Source of the DNA: Microthrixaceae bacterium
GTDB lineage: Bacteria > Actinomycetota > Acidimicrobiia > Acidimicrobiales > Microtrichaceae
Assembly (NCBI GenBank): GCA_020027475.1
Contig: JAHRAZ010000128.1
Span: 1-64,000 of the forward strand
DNA: 64,000 nucleotides
Reading direction: 5' to 3'
The first letter of the stretch is position 1. Every line of letters starts with the position of its first letter. The position numbers and the translations under genes are program-made. A model generated the notes under the pieces. It worked only from the letters and a program-made list of their open reading frames with translations. It ran no database searches and was not told the origin of the DNA. Below, piece by piece: positions 25,322-35,532 of this stretch.

Positions 25322-26335
25322 TCAGGCGGCTGATCCGAGAAATTCGGCCACGCGAATTCCCCTCTGACGTAGTCGGCTGAGAACTTCTTCCGGCGAATCC
25401 CAGGCTGCGAGACCATGCGCACCCAACGGTGCTTCACCGCGTTCGATTCCCACAACCACTTCGGCCAGAACAGCAGCCGCAACCTGCGCCGGCCGATCCA
25501 GAGCACCGAATACGCAAGTGGCGCTCACACCGCGTCGGAAGCCTCGGAGTTCGACGCGAGAGGCACCCACTCGGCCATCACCGGGTGCGACCACCAGATG
25601 TGGCAGAGGCAAGGTCAGTCGGTCCTTACGACTCATCGCCATCTTCACCGATACCCGATTCAAGGTAGGAAATTCCCGTACGATCAGTTGCGGTTCGGCT
25701 GAGGCAACCCGGTAACAATCCTTGGCTCCCATCGGGTCGGGAAACCAGCAGAGCTGGCGACCCGAGCCAGATGCCGCTGCGACCCAGCGGCCATCCCGCC
25801 ATTCTTCGGTGGTCAATCTGGTCGAGCGCGAACGTTGCCTCGCACATTGCGGCCCACCCGTACCGATCCGCGCCACATGAACTTCGTCCAACAAATCGAA
25901 CCTTTTGGATCCGAGTGAGATCAACAGGCAGGTGAGTCCTGGCGAAAATGCCGCCCCCACAACGAGGGACAGCCGACGGCCTTCGGCCAGCTCGTGAAGC
26001 TCCAGCAGGTCCCTTACCTCGTCAGGATCATCACTGGGTGAAACCACGTTCATTCCGCTCGACAGCGCTGCCCGAGCCAGATCCACTTGTCCGCCGGCTT
26101 CGCCGGCAAGCACAAGCGTGGCAATTGAGTCGTCCATCTCATTGATTGCGTGCATGAAGGTGTCACAGCCCATGCGGGACACGCCAGGCGCTGCGGACGA
26201 TCTCCCCAGACCTTCTCCGCGGCGGGAATACACCAAGACCTCGCGGTCATCCCCGATTGCGAGTTCGCGACCCAATCGACCTCCCACCGACCCCGCACCC
26301 AGGATCGCCGTGCGCGACTCGCCAACCTGACTCAT
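25322..26335 (-). CDS. Rossmann-fold oxidoreductase-like protein of unknown function
   Basis: 337 residues. The N terminus TAILGAGSVGGRLGRELAIGDDREVLVYSRRGEG is a NAD(P)-binding beta-alpha-beta unit. Two further blocks, ALSSGMNVVSPSDDPDEVRDLL and LVVGAAFSPGLTCLLISLGSKRFDLLDEVHVARIGTGGPQC, recall saccharopine-dehydrogenase-like or homoserine-dehydrogenase-like proteins that bind a metabolite next to the cofactor. I do not recognise the exact family. The start overlaps by 4 nt the stop of the small membrane protein gene upstream (26332-26335), so both are probably expressed together. Confidence 0.7.
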   Translation of the reverse strand: MSQVGESRTAILGAGSVGGRLGRELAIGDDREVLVYSRRGEGLGRSSAAPGVSRMGCDTFMHAINEMDDSIATLVLAGEAGGQVDLARAALSSGMNVVSPSDDPDEVRDLLELHELAEGRRLSLVVGAAFSPGLTCLLISLGSKRFDLLDEVHVARIGTGGPQCARQRSRSTRLTTEEWRDGRWVAAASGSGRQLCWFPDPMGAKDCYRVASAEPQLIVREFPTLNRVSVKMAMSRKDRLTLPLPHLVVAPGDGRVGASRVELRGFRRGVSATCVFGALDRPAQVAAAVLAEVVVGIERGEAPLGAHGLAAWDSPEEVLSRLRQRGIRVAEFLGSAA

Positions 26336-26517
26336 GAGGACCTCGTTTCATGGGCCAGACCAGTAGTTGAATCCCGGCTCCCGAACTGGGACAGCAGGGA
26401 ATCGTCCAATTCTTCCCAACCACCGGATTGTGGCGTGATGCTCCCGTGGCCTCGTACCCGCACCACTGCGGCGGCAACAGCCCCGATGCCGATCGCAATG
26501 GCGAGCCGCCTCAACAC
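26332..26517 (-). CDS. Small single-span membrane protein, DLW-39-like position
   Basis: 61 residues from a GTG at 26517, with GAGG about 10 nt upstream. Residues 1-20 are hydrophobic (LRRLAIAIGIGAVAAAVVRV), followed by a polar tail with GWEELDDSLLSQFG. Many actinobacteria carry a small one-span protein called DLW-39 near the gyrA/tRNA-Ile region; this resembles it in position and layout but not in an exact motif I can prove. The 4-nt overlap with the following Rossmann gene supports real translation. Confidence 0.5.
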   Translation of the reverse strand: MLRRLAIAIGIGAVAAAVVRVRGHGSITPQSGGWEELDDSLLSQFGSRDSTTGLAHETRSS

Positions 26518-26627
26518 GAGGGATACCTCAACGGGTCGGGATTATCCGGACAGGGACACTCTCGGAGCATCTTGGGGAGAATACTCGGCAACGGTCGCTG
26601 GAACGACCGGGAATGAACCGTGGGCAG

Positions 26628-26701
<74 letters not shown>

Positions 26702-26744
26702 GCGGCTGCTCCGAATCGCAGCGAGTCGACAGAATAGTTGAGGT

Positions 26745-27398
26745 TCACTCCCGGGGCGAAAGTGGCTCCAGGACCGGGCGCGCAGTCTCTTCCTCGATCA
26801 CGGAGATCCATACTCCACCGATGATGTCGCTGATCAGATTGAACACCAGGCAGAACACCACAGACATTGCCGCGAACCCCAATGAGCCGAGCAGCGAGAG
26901 CAACGCAAACTGTCGAAACAGAATCTCCCCATCAAGGGACCAGTCTTCGAGATCAAGCGTTTGATTGATGAAATCCTCGAGGCTGACGAGGGCTCCTGTG
27001 TTGTTGGCAACCGACCAGATGATCACCGAGGCCACGACCAGGATGATCCACAGGCACAGGCTCAGTAGAACCGCCAGCTTCAATACCGACCATGGGTCGA
27101 TGTGCCGTACGAGTCGGCGAACCTTGCGGGCCTCGAAGCGTTGCCGTCGATAGCCCAGCAACCGTCGGGACGACCGGTTCCTGCTCCCCGACCTACCGCT
27201 GCCCGACCTGGAGCTCTCCGACTCCCTGCTCGTTGACTCGCCGCTGGCCGATTTCGGGCTCGCCGGCTGGTCGCCGGCCGGACTGGCCGATGATTCCGAC
27301 AGCGTCGATTCGGCCGCGGTCGCAGACGAGTCGTCGGCCACGGTCGTCGACTCGTCATCGGATGCGGACTCGGGATCGTCTGTCACGGAGGAGGTCAT
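26745..27398 (-). CDS. DUF3566 transmembrane protein
   Basis: 217 residues. The first 80 are a disordered Ser/Asp/Glu-rich tract. RRLVRHIDPWSVLKLAVLLSLCLWIILVVASVIIW then starts the DUF3566 domain with the first helix. The second helix is ALLSLLGSLGFAAMSVVFCLVFNLISDIIGG, with an external NNTGALVSLEDFINQTL loop between them. The family is found next to gyrA across Actinobacteria; its function is not known. It would be an inner-membrane protein with both ends inside. Confidence 0.9.
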   Translation of the reverse strand: MTSSVTDDPESASDDESTTVADDSSATAAESTLSESSASPAGDQPASPKSASGESTSRESESSRSGSGRSGSRNRSSRRLLGYRRQRFEARKVRRLVRHIDPWSVLKLAVLLSLCLWIILVVASVIIWSVANNTGALVSLEDFINQTLDLEDWSLDGEILFRQFALLSLLGSLGFAAMSVVFCLVFNLISDIIGGVWISVIEEETARPVLEPLSPRE

Positions 27399-27519
27399 GG
27401 CACTGTCGGCTACACGGAGGATGAGCCTTCGCGGCTCTGACCGGAAAACCTACCACCGCGCCGGGTTCCATCCGGAAGTCTTGGAATGGTGACCGCTCGA
27501 TGGAAGGGCCGAAATTGTC

Positions 27520-27867
27520 TCACCCCGATTCGAGCCTCGCAGCAGCCCCCGCGATGATCCTGTCCTGAACGATGCTCACCAACCAGGCTCCTCCGACCTG
27601 CTCCACCACAATGAGATCCGCCCGGTTGGCCTCCGCAACAGTGTTCGCCGCGTCCGGACCACCGGTGGCGGCGGCCAGAGCAGTCACGTCGGCCACCGCC
27701 GAGGCGTGTCGGTGCGAGACAAGGGCCCCACCGATGCGCGTAGTGGCCACACAAGTCACAACAGCAAACGCAATCACCACCAGCGTGACCACGGTGACGG
27801 AACCACCCTGACCGTGGATTCTCTGATCGTGGATCGGAGCTTGGTTGTGGATCGGAATTCGAGTCAA
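27520..27867 (-). CDS. TadE-like secreted/pilin-related small protein coupled to gyrA
   Basis: 115 residues. After about 20 polar residues comes GSVTVVTLVVIAFAVVTCVATTRIGGALVSHRHASAVADVTALAAA. This looks like the TadE-like 'helicase/secretion neighbourhood' family: a pilin-like hydrophobic helix, then an H/R-x-x-A-x-x-A-A-D-x-x-A-L-A-A motif. These proteins usually lie in Tad pilus clusters, but no Tad gene is near. The ATG overlaps the gyrA stop (27864-27867), so expression should depend on gyrA translation. Family assignment is by motif only. Confidence 0.6.
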   Translation of the reverse strand: MTRIPIHNQAPIHDQRIHGQGGSVTVVTLVVIAFAVVTCVATTRIGGALVSHRHASAVADVTALAAATGGPDAANTVAEANRADLIVVEQVGGAWLVSIVQDRIIAGAAARLESG

Positions 27868-30446
27868 CTTGGCGATGCGGTCTCTGCCTCCGGCCCGCTG
27901 TTCTCGGCGGACTCCACTCGATCGGCCTGATCCACTTGCTCCGGATCCTCAGATTCCGGATCCTCAGATTCCGAGGTGAGAATCCGGGCGACCGCAGCCA
28001 CCTTCGTTCCTTCGTCAAGGTTCATCACCCGCACGCCGGAGGCGGCCCGACCCTGGGACGTGATCGTATTCACGTCGGTCCGTATGACCACTCCCGCATC
28101 ATTGATCAGCAGGACGTCGTCCGTGGAGTCCACAAGGAATCCACTCACGACACGCCCGCGGTCGTCTTTGATCGTGTGGGCCCGGACTCCCTGGCCACCG
28201 CGACGCTTCACCGTGAAGTGACGCATCGCCGTGCGTTTGCCGTAACCCTCATTGGTCACCGAAAGCAGTTCCGCGGAATCGCCGACCAAGGAACCTGCAC
28301 CAACCACCCGGTCGGTTCCCACCAATCGTATCCCTCGCACTCCACCGGCTACACGGCCTTGGGGCCGTACGTCGGATTCCGCGAATCGTATCGCTCGTCC
28401 GCCCTCGGTCAACACGAAGATGTCGTCCTCTCCCGATGTGACCATCACACGGACCAATTCATCACCATCGCGTAGGCGGATCGCAATCAGACCGTCCTGA
28501 CGAGGACTGTCATAGGCCTCGAACCGCGTCTTCTTGACCACTCCGTTGCGCGTTGCGAAGAACAGGAACTTGTGGGTCTCATAGTCACGCGTGTCGATGA
28601 TCGCCTCGACACGTTCCTCAGGATCCAGACGCAGGAGGTTCACCAACGCCATACCCTGAGCGGTGCGTTCCCTCATGGGGATCCGGTACACCTTCTGGCG
28701 GTACACCTTGCCCAGATTGGTGAAGAACAGCAGGTACGAATGAGTCGTGGTGTGAATCACGTCCACCACATGATCCTCATCGCGGAGTTTGGCTCCGGCA
28801 AGGCCACGGCCACCGCGCCCTTGGACCCTGAAGGCATCAGCGGCCACGGTCTTGATGTATCCCCGATGGGTCATCACCACCACAACGGGTTCGTCATCGA
28901 TCAGATCCTCGACGTCAAGATCACCCTCGTCCAGTTCGAGGGAAGAGCGGCGGTCCGTGGCGAATTCGTCGCGTACCTGTTGCATCTCGTCACGAATCAC
29001 TCCGCGGAGCACGGACTCGTCGCCAAGGATCTCCTCGAGTCCGGCGATTGTCTTTCGTAGCTCAGCAATTTCGGACTCGAGTCGCTCACGGCCCAGGCGA
29101 GTCAGGGCGGCGAGCCGCATGTCCACGATCTCGGTTGCCTGAATCTCAGAGAATTCAAAGGCCTCACCCTGCAACGCATCGATCGCCGCAGAGCGATCCG
29201 CCGAGGCCCGGATGGCTGCGATGATCTGATCAATCAGGTCCAGCGCCCTGAGGAACCCTTCCACGATGTGTTCTCGGCGTTGAGCCTTCCTGAGACGGAA
29301 TTCCGAACGGCGGGTGATCACGTCAACCTGATGGGCGATGTAGTGAACCAGCGCCTCTCGCAAATTCAGTGTCCGCGGCACCCCGTCGACCAGCGCGACC
29401 ATGTTCACCGCGAAGGTGGTCTGCAGGGGCGTGTGCTTGAACAGGTTGTTCAGAATCACACTTGACGGGGCATCCCGTTTCAGCTCGATCACAAAGCGGG
29501 TAGCACCCTTTGAGCGCTCATTTCGAATCTCGCGAATCCCTTCCAGCACCTTTGAGTTGACCAGCTCGGCGATCTTCTCCTCAATGGCCTCGACAGATGT
29601 CTGATAGGGAATCTCGGTCACAACGATTTGCTCGCCGCGGCCATTCTCCTCAATCTCGGCTCGAGCGCGGAGCTTTATGGAGCCCCGACCTGTTCGAAAC
29701 GCTGAGACCAATCCGGCCCGACCCATGATCTGGCCTCCGGTGGGGAAATCCGGGCCTTTGACGAACTCCATGAGATCGTCGGGAGTCGCTTCGGGATTCT
29801 GCAACAGGTGCTGTGTGGCATCGATCACTTCGCCGAGATTGTGCGGTGGAATGTTGGTGGCCATCCCCACCGCAATTCCCTGACTCCCATTGACGAGCAG
29901 ATTGGGGAAACGACCCGGGAGAACCTTCGGTTCCTCGTTCGAACCATCGAAGTTCGCCTGGAAATCGACAGTGTCCTCGTCGATCCCGGCCAGCATGTGC
30001 ATCGACAGATCGGTAAGGCGACACTCGGTGTAGCGATAGGCAGCCGGCGGATCCGAGGGTGACCCGAAGTTCCCGTGGGGATCGATCAGCGGATGGCGGA
30101 GGGAAAAGCTCTGTCCCATGCGCACAAGGGCGTCGTAGACCGACTGATCTCCGTGAGGATGGTATTTCCCGAGAACATCTCCGACCACAGTGGCGCACTT
30201 CCTGTGGTTGCGGTCCGGACGCAACCCGGCTTCATTCATCGCCCAGAGAATCCGGCGATGCACAGGCTTCAGGCCGTCACGCACCTCCGGCAGCGCGCGT
30301 GCGACGATCACGGACATGGCGTAGTCGAGGAAGGACTGCTCCATCTCCTGTTGGATCTCTATCGCCTCGATCGACCCGGTCTGCGGATCCGCGTCGGGGT
30401 CGATGGCGGGTCCGGTCGGCTCTTCGGGCGGGTTCTCGTCGGTCAT
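27864..30446 (-). CDS. gyrA: DNA gyrase subunit A
   Basis: 860 residues, the breakage-reunion subunit that forms the A2B2 enzyme with GyrB and introduces negative supercoils. The quinolone region reads KYHPHGDQSVYDALVRMGQSFSLR; the catalytic Tyr lies in AAYRYTECRL. The C-terminal beta-pinwheel carries the GyrA-box as QGRGGRGLAG. The far C terminus is acidic with a DNA-level 15-bp duplication (SEDPE repeated). It lies 25 bp after gyrB, in the same direction, leftward from oriC. Confidence 0.98.
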   Translation of the reverse strand: MTDENPPEEPTGPAIDPDADPQTGSIEAIEIQQEMEQSFLDYAMSVIVARALPEVRDGLKPVHRRILWAMNEAGLRPDRNHRKCATVVGDVLGKYHPHGDQSVYDALVRMGQSFSLRHPLIDPHGNFGSPSDPPAAYRYTECRLTDLSMHMLAGIDEDTVDFQANFDGSNEEPKVLPGRFPNLLVNGSQGIAVGMATNIPPHNLGEVIDATQHLLQNPEATPDDLMEFVKGPDFPTGGQIMGRAGLVSAFRTGRGSIKLRARAEIEENGRGEQIVVTEIPYQTSVEAIEEKIAELVNSKVLEGIREIRNERSKGATRFVIELKRDAPSSVILNNLFKHTPLQTTFAVNMVALVDGVPRTLNLREALVHYIAHQVDVITRRSEFRLRKAQRREHIVEGFLRALDLIDQIIAAIRASADRSAAIDALQGEAFEFSEIQATEIVDMRLAALTRLGRERLESEIAELRKTIAGLEEILGDESVLRGVIRDEMQQVRDEFATDRRSSLELDEGDLDVEDLIDDEPVVVVMTHRGYIKTVAADAFRVQGRGGRGLAGAKLRDEDHVVDVIHTTTHSYLLFFTNLGKVYRQKVYRIPMRERTAQGMALVNLLRLDPEERVEAIIDTRDYETHKFLFFATRNGVVKKTRFEAYDSPRQDGLIAIRLRDGDELVRVMVTSGEDDIFVLTEGGRAIRFAESDVRPQGRVAGGVRGIRLVGTDRVVGAGSLVGDSAELLSVTNEGYGKRTAMRHFTVKRRGGQGVRAHTIKDDRGRVVSGFLVDSTDDVLLINDAGVVIRTDVNTITSQGRAASGVRVMNLDEGTKVAAVARILTSESEDPESEDPEQVDQADRVESAENSGPEAETASPS
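27943..27972. repeat. 15-bp in-frame tandem duplication in gyrA 3' end
   Basis: ggatcctcagattcc occurs at 27943-27957 and 27958-27972 without a mismatch. It duplicates five residues in the acidic GyrA tail. Confidence 0.95.
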
Positions 30447-30471
30447 CTCGCGTTGGTCTCAGTCGCTGGGT

Positions 30472-32510
<2,039 letters not shown>

Positions 32511-32517
32511 AAAAGCC

Positions 32518-32537
32518 TGTGGATTTCCTGTGGATCA
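32518..32537. promoter_or_regulatory. Pair of DnaA-box-like sites upstream of gyrB
   Basis: tgtggattt (32518-32526) and tgtggatca (32529-32537) lie in the same orientation, one helical turn (11 bp) apart. Both differ from the reverse-complement box tgtggataa/tgtggacaa by one or two bases. Confidence 0.5.
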
Positions 32538-32616
32538 GGAGCGGAACAAACCCTTCGGGACCGCACCGAATCGTACCACCTCAGCCGCTTGGAAATGACT
32601 CACCACGGGGGCACCC

Positions 32617-32937
32617 TTACCCGTTGTCCACGCTGATCGACAGGGACTCGACGAGGTCCTCCCCGAGGACCTGATTGGTCGCCCTGATCAGATCATTTCG
32701 GGCCCAGTTGAACTGCTCGGCCAGCGCAGGTTCCCGAACCGAAATCCGAAGTACCCTCCTGCTGATCGCCAACGGTTCACTGTGTTCGGCCCAAGACGAA
32801 CCAACGATCACAGGCCACCGCGAAACCAGGGCCGAAAAGCGGTCGGAGTCGGCTGTGCCGAGCCGCCGCCGAATCACCGATAGAGCGTCCGCAACCGAAG
32901 CGGGCTCATCACCCGTTGATGATCGGCGGCGGCTCAT
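32617..32937 (-). CDS. DUF721/DciA-type helicase loader homologue
   Basis: 106 residues of the DUF721 (DciA) family, between recF and gyrB as in other Actinobacteria. The core reads LSVIRRRLGTADSDRFSALVSRWPVIVGSSWAEHSEPLAISRRVLRISVREPALAEQFNW. DciA is the helicase operator in bacteria without DnaC, and this window contains dnaB but no dnaC-like gene. It is shorter than the mycobacterial homologue, which has a longer N-terminal tail. It overlaps no neighbour; 85 bp of repetitive sequence separate it from recF. Confidence 0.85.
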   Translation of the reverse strand: MSRRRSSTGDEPASVADALSVIRRRLGTADSDRFSALVSRWPVIVGSSWAEHSEPLAISRRVLRISVREPALAEQFNWARNDLIRATNQVLGEDLVESLSISVDNG

Positions 32938-33006
32938 GTGTCAACGGTATCGGAACCCGGTGTCCCGGATTTCAGTGTCCCACAATTGGGTTCCCTCGAA
33001 CCCAAC

Positions 33007-33032
33007 GTCAGGGAACCGGGTGTCAGGGAACC
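33007..33032. repeat. 15-bp tandem duplication over the recF stop codon
   Basis: gtcagggaacc occurs at 33007-33017 and 33022-33032, period 15. The recF stop (33023-33025, read as TCA on the plus strand) is inside the second copy. Confidence 0.9.
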
Positions 33033-34126
33033 CATTCCCGCACCTGCGCGCCTCCGTTGGTGACGCGCAGGTCGAGATCCGGTTCACAGCCATCGGGGAG
33101 CATGGTTGCCGTACTCAGGAATGTCTGGCCCTGAGGGAGGGAGTCCAGAAGTGCCCGTGAGCGACGCGGATCCAGTTCACTGAACACATCATCAAGCAAC
33201 AGAACAGGAGGCGAACCGCGGCTCCCAGTCAACTCCCGATGAGCCGCCAACCTCAATGCCAGAGACAAACAGCGCTGTTCTCCCTGAGAGGCGTGGGTGC
33301 GCGCCGGCAGACCATTCAGGCGGATCTCCAGCTCATCTCGATGAGGACCTCTCAGGGTTACACCCCTTCTGATGTCGTCGCCCGTCCCCTCCGCAAGGGC
33401 GTCACCCAGCGGACCTTTCCACGACCTTTGATATCGGATTTCCACTAAATCACTGCCGCCGCCCAGATCGCGATAGGCCTCGGCCACCGCGGGTGTAATC
33501 CTGGCCACCAGGGATTCCCTCAGTGAGACCAGTATGTCGCCCGCTTCGGACAGTTTCTGATCCCAGACGGCGAGGGTTGTGGCCTCGGGCTCGGGCAGTG
33601 ACGCTCTGGCCGAGGACCGAAGCTGTTTGAGAAAGGCATTGCGTTGTCGGAGTGCCTTCTCCCAGTCGGCGCGGACCAGATCGTTGGCGGGCCTGATCGC
33701 CACCAGAACATCGTCGCAGTAGTCGCGCCTGAGTGACGGTCCTTGCTTCAACAACTTCAGGTCATCCGGCGAGAACACACTCACCACAAACGTCTCGAGC
33801 ACGTCTCGAGCACGTCTCGATCGCACACGGTTGACCTGAGTTCTGGCCCTCCCATTGCACGTGATTTCGGTTTCTATCAAGGCCGCCCGCCCATCCGCAT
33901 CAACAACATCGGCGCGCAACACCGCGCTGCTGGTGTCACGCGCCACCATCGCCTCACCCGGTACCCCGCGAAACGACTTGAGGGTGCTCAGATACCCGAT
34001 GGCTTCCAGCAGGTTTGACTTCCCAATGCCGTTGGGACCGCGCAGGGCGGTGAGGCCAGAAGGAAACTCCAGCTCAAGCTCGGCGTATGAACGAAAATTG
34101 TGAAGCGAGAGCCTGTTCAGCTCCAC
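33023..34126 (-). CDS. recF: DNA replication and repair protein RecF
   Basis: 367 residues, an SMC-like ATPase that helps load RecA at gaps. Walker A is GPNGIGKSNLLEAI near residue 30; the ABC signature region is THASQGEQRCLSLALRLA; Walker B is VLLLDDVFSELDPRRSRALLD. It starts 3 bp after the dnaN stop, so the two are translated in sequence. The gene contains an 11-bp tandem repeat (33790-33820) whose period is not a multiple of three, without breaking the frame here. Confidence 0.97.
   Translation of the reverse strand: MELNRLSLHNFRSYAELELEFPSGLTALRGPNGIGKSNLLEAIGYLSTLKSFRGVPGEAMVARDTSSAVLRADVVDADGRAALIETEITCNGRARTQVNRVRSRRARDVLETFVVSVFSPDDLKLLKQGPSLRRDYCDDVLVAIRPANDLVRADWEKALRQRNAFLKQLRSSARASLPEPEATTLAVWDQKLSEAGDILVSLRESLVARITPAVAEAYRDLGGGSDLVEIRYQRSWKGPLGDALAEGTGDDIRRGVTLRGPHRDELEIRLNGLPARTHASQGEQRCLSLALRLAAHRELTGSRGSPPVLLLDDVFSELDPRRSRALLDSLPQGQTFLSTATMLPDGCEPDLDLRVTNGGAQVREWVP
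33790..33820. repeat. 11-bp tandem repeat inside recF, 2.8 copies
   Basis: acgtctcgagc at 33790-33800 and 33801-33811 is followed by acgtctcga. The frame encodes RSRRARDVLETF. Gain or loss of a unit would shift the recF frame. Confidence 0.95.
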
Positions 34127-34129
34127 AGC

Positions 34130-35227
34130 TCACGAAACCTGGACGGGCATGAGTACGTAGAGGAACTCGCTGGAACTAGTGGAACGAAGCACCGCTGCAG
34201 TCTTCTCGTTGACGACGTCAAGTGTGATTTCATCGCCGGTTGTCGCGTCGAGACCATCCAGTAGGAAGTTGCCGTTGAAAGCAAGCGTGATCTCATCCGC
34301 CTCACCCTCAAATTTCGCGTCCACAACCTCGGCCGCCTCGCCGACGTCGCGGTTGATGGTATGAATCTTCAATCCATCGGCATCCATTGACAACCTCACC
34401 GGGCTGTTCTCACCAGCCATCAACTTCACCCTGTCAACCGCACGGGAAAGTGTCTCGCGGCCGGTAGTGAGTCGATTGGGGGTGTCCTTTGGAATCACGG
34501 ACTGATAGGGCGGATACGCCTCGACCATGAGTCCGGTGGTGAGGCTCACAACTCCAGTGTGGAACGTGACGTCACTGGCTCCGAGGATGAGAGTGGTTTC
34601 CTCATCGGAGTCGAGCATTCTCCCCAATTCATTCAGTGCCCTCGATGGGACCAGGACCTTCTGGCCTTCATCGAGAACAGTTGTTCCGGGCAGGTCCCGC
34701 ACGGCGAGCCGGTAGGAATCGGTGGAGACCAGCCTCAAGCCAGTCTCCTCAGCCGACATCAAAACGCCCGTCAGCGCACCCCGCGCGTCATCAGTGGATG
34801 CTGCGCGGACCACTTGTTTGAGAGCATCACTCAGTTGCTGAGTGGACACGACCACTGATTCACCTTCGGCAGTTGACGGGACTGCGTACTCGTGGCTCGG
34901 CATCGACCTCATCGAGAACTCCGAACGGCCACCAGAGATCTTCGGATCGCCATCAGAGGCGTCAACCTCAACCGCTCCGCTGGGAAGTTTGCGAACAATG
35001 TCCAGAGCCAGCTTCGCCGGCAAGATCACTACGCCATCTGATTCACCGGCAACCTGGATGTCACTCGAGATCGTGAGGTGTTCATCGCGACCCGTCACCT
35101 GCAATGAGTTGCCTGACAGCTCGAGGCGCAGCCCGGACATCATTGCGTTGCTGGCTCGACCTGTGGCCGCCCTGCCTGAATTGGCCAGCGCCTCGACAAG
35201 TACGTCCTTTTCACACCTGAATTTCAC
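34130..35227 (-). CDS. dnaN: DNA polymerase III beta subunit (sliding clamp)
   Basis: 365 residues forming half of the ring clamp, three similar domains. The start MKFRCEKDVLVEALANSGRA and the segments LPAKLALDIVRKLPSG, LTGVLMSAEETGLRLVSTDSYRLAV and the C-terminal FLYVLMPVQVS are typical. It is the first gene left of oriC. The 305-bp region before it holds the DnaA-box cluster. Usual length for the family. Confidence 0.98.
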   Translation of the reverse strand: MKFRCEKDVLVEALANSGRAATGRASNAMMSGLRLELSGNSLQVTGRDEHLTISSDIQVAGESDGVVILPAKLALDIVRKLPSGAVEVDASDGDPKISGGRSEFSMRSMPSHEYAVPSTAEGESVVVSTQQLSDALKQVVRAASTDDARGALTGVLMSAEETGLRLVSTDSYRLAVRDLPGTTVLDEGQKVLVPSRALNELGRMLDSDEETTLILGASDVTFHTGVVSLTTGLMVEAYPPYQSVIPKDTPNRLTTGRETLSRAVDRVKLMAGENSPVRLSMDADGLKIHTINRDVGEAAEVVDAKFEGEADEITLAFNGNFLLDGLDATTGDEITLDVVNEKTAAVLRSTSSSEFLYVLMPVQVS

Positions 35228-35532
35228 CGTGATTCACTTTCCCCTTCTACTGATACTCAACTGGGTACAAATCTTCAGTAGTAGTAGTTGGCCCTGTGGA
35301 TTGTGGAGAACTTAGCGCGCGCCAAGTGTCCGTAGGGCCGCGGTGTCCCCAAGTTGTCCACTGTTTCCCGTCTCATGTCTGTAATTACATGAATGTCTGT
35401 GCACAAGTGGCTGCTGCAATCCGGAGATCAACATCGCGACCTCGCTCCCCTCAACATCGCGATCCACCTCCCAGGGACGCTCTGGGCGTCTTTGTCCACA
35501 GCCGACGCGGATTGACCCATGGCGGCGGGTAA
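35228..35532. other. Chromosome origin of replication (oriC)
   Basis: The dnaA-dnaN intergenic region, the usual actinobacterial oriC place. DnaA-box-like nonamers: 35295-35303 (tgtggattg), 35302-35310 (tgtggagaa), 35354-35362 (ttgtccact), 35398-35406 (tgtgcacaa) and 35492-35500 (ttgtccaca, the actinobacterial consensus). It also has a 12-bp direct repeat tcaacatcgcga at 35428-35439 and 35451-35462. The palindrome tgtaattaca lies in the most AT-rich part, near 35380-35390. The dnaA and rpmH-side genes diverge from it as expected for bidirectional forks. Confidence 0.85.
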
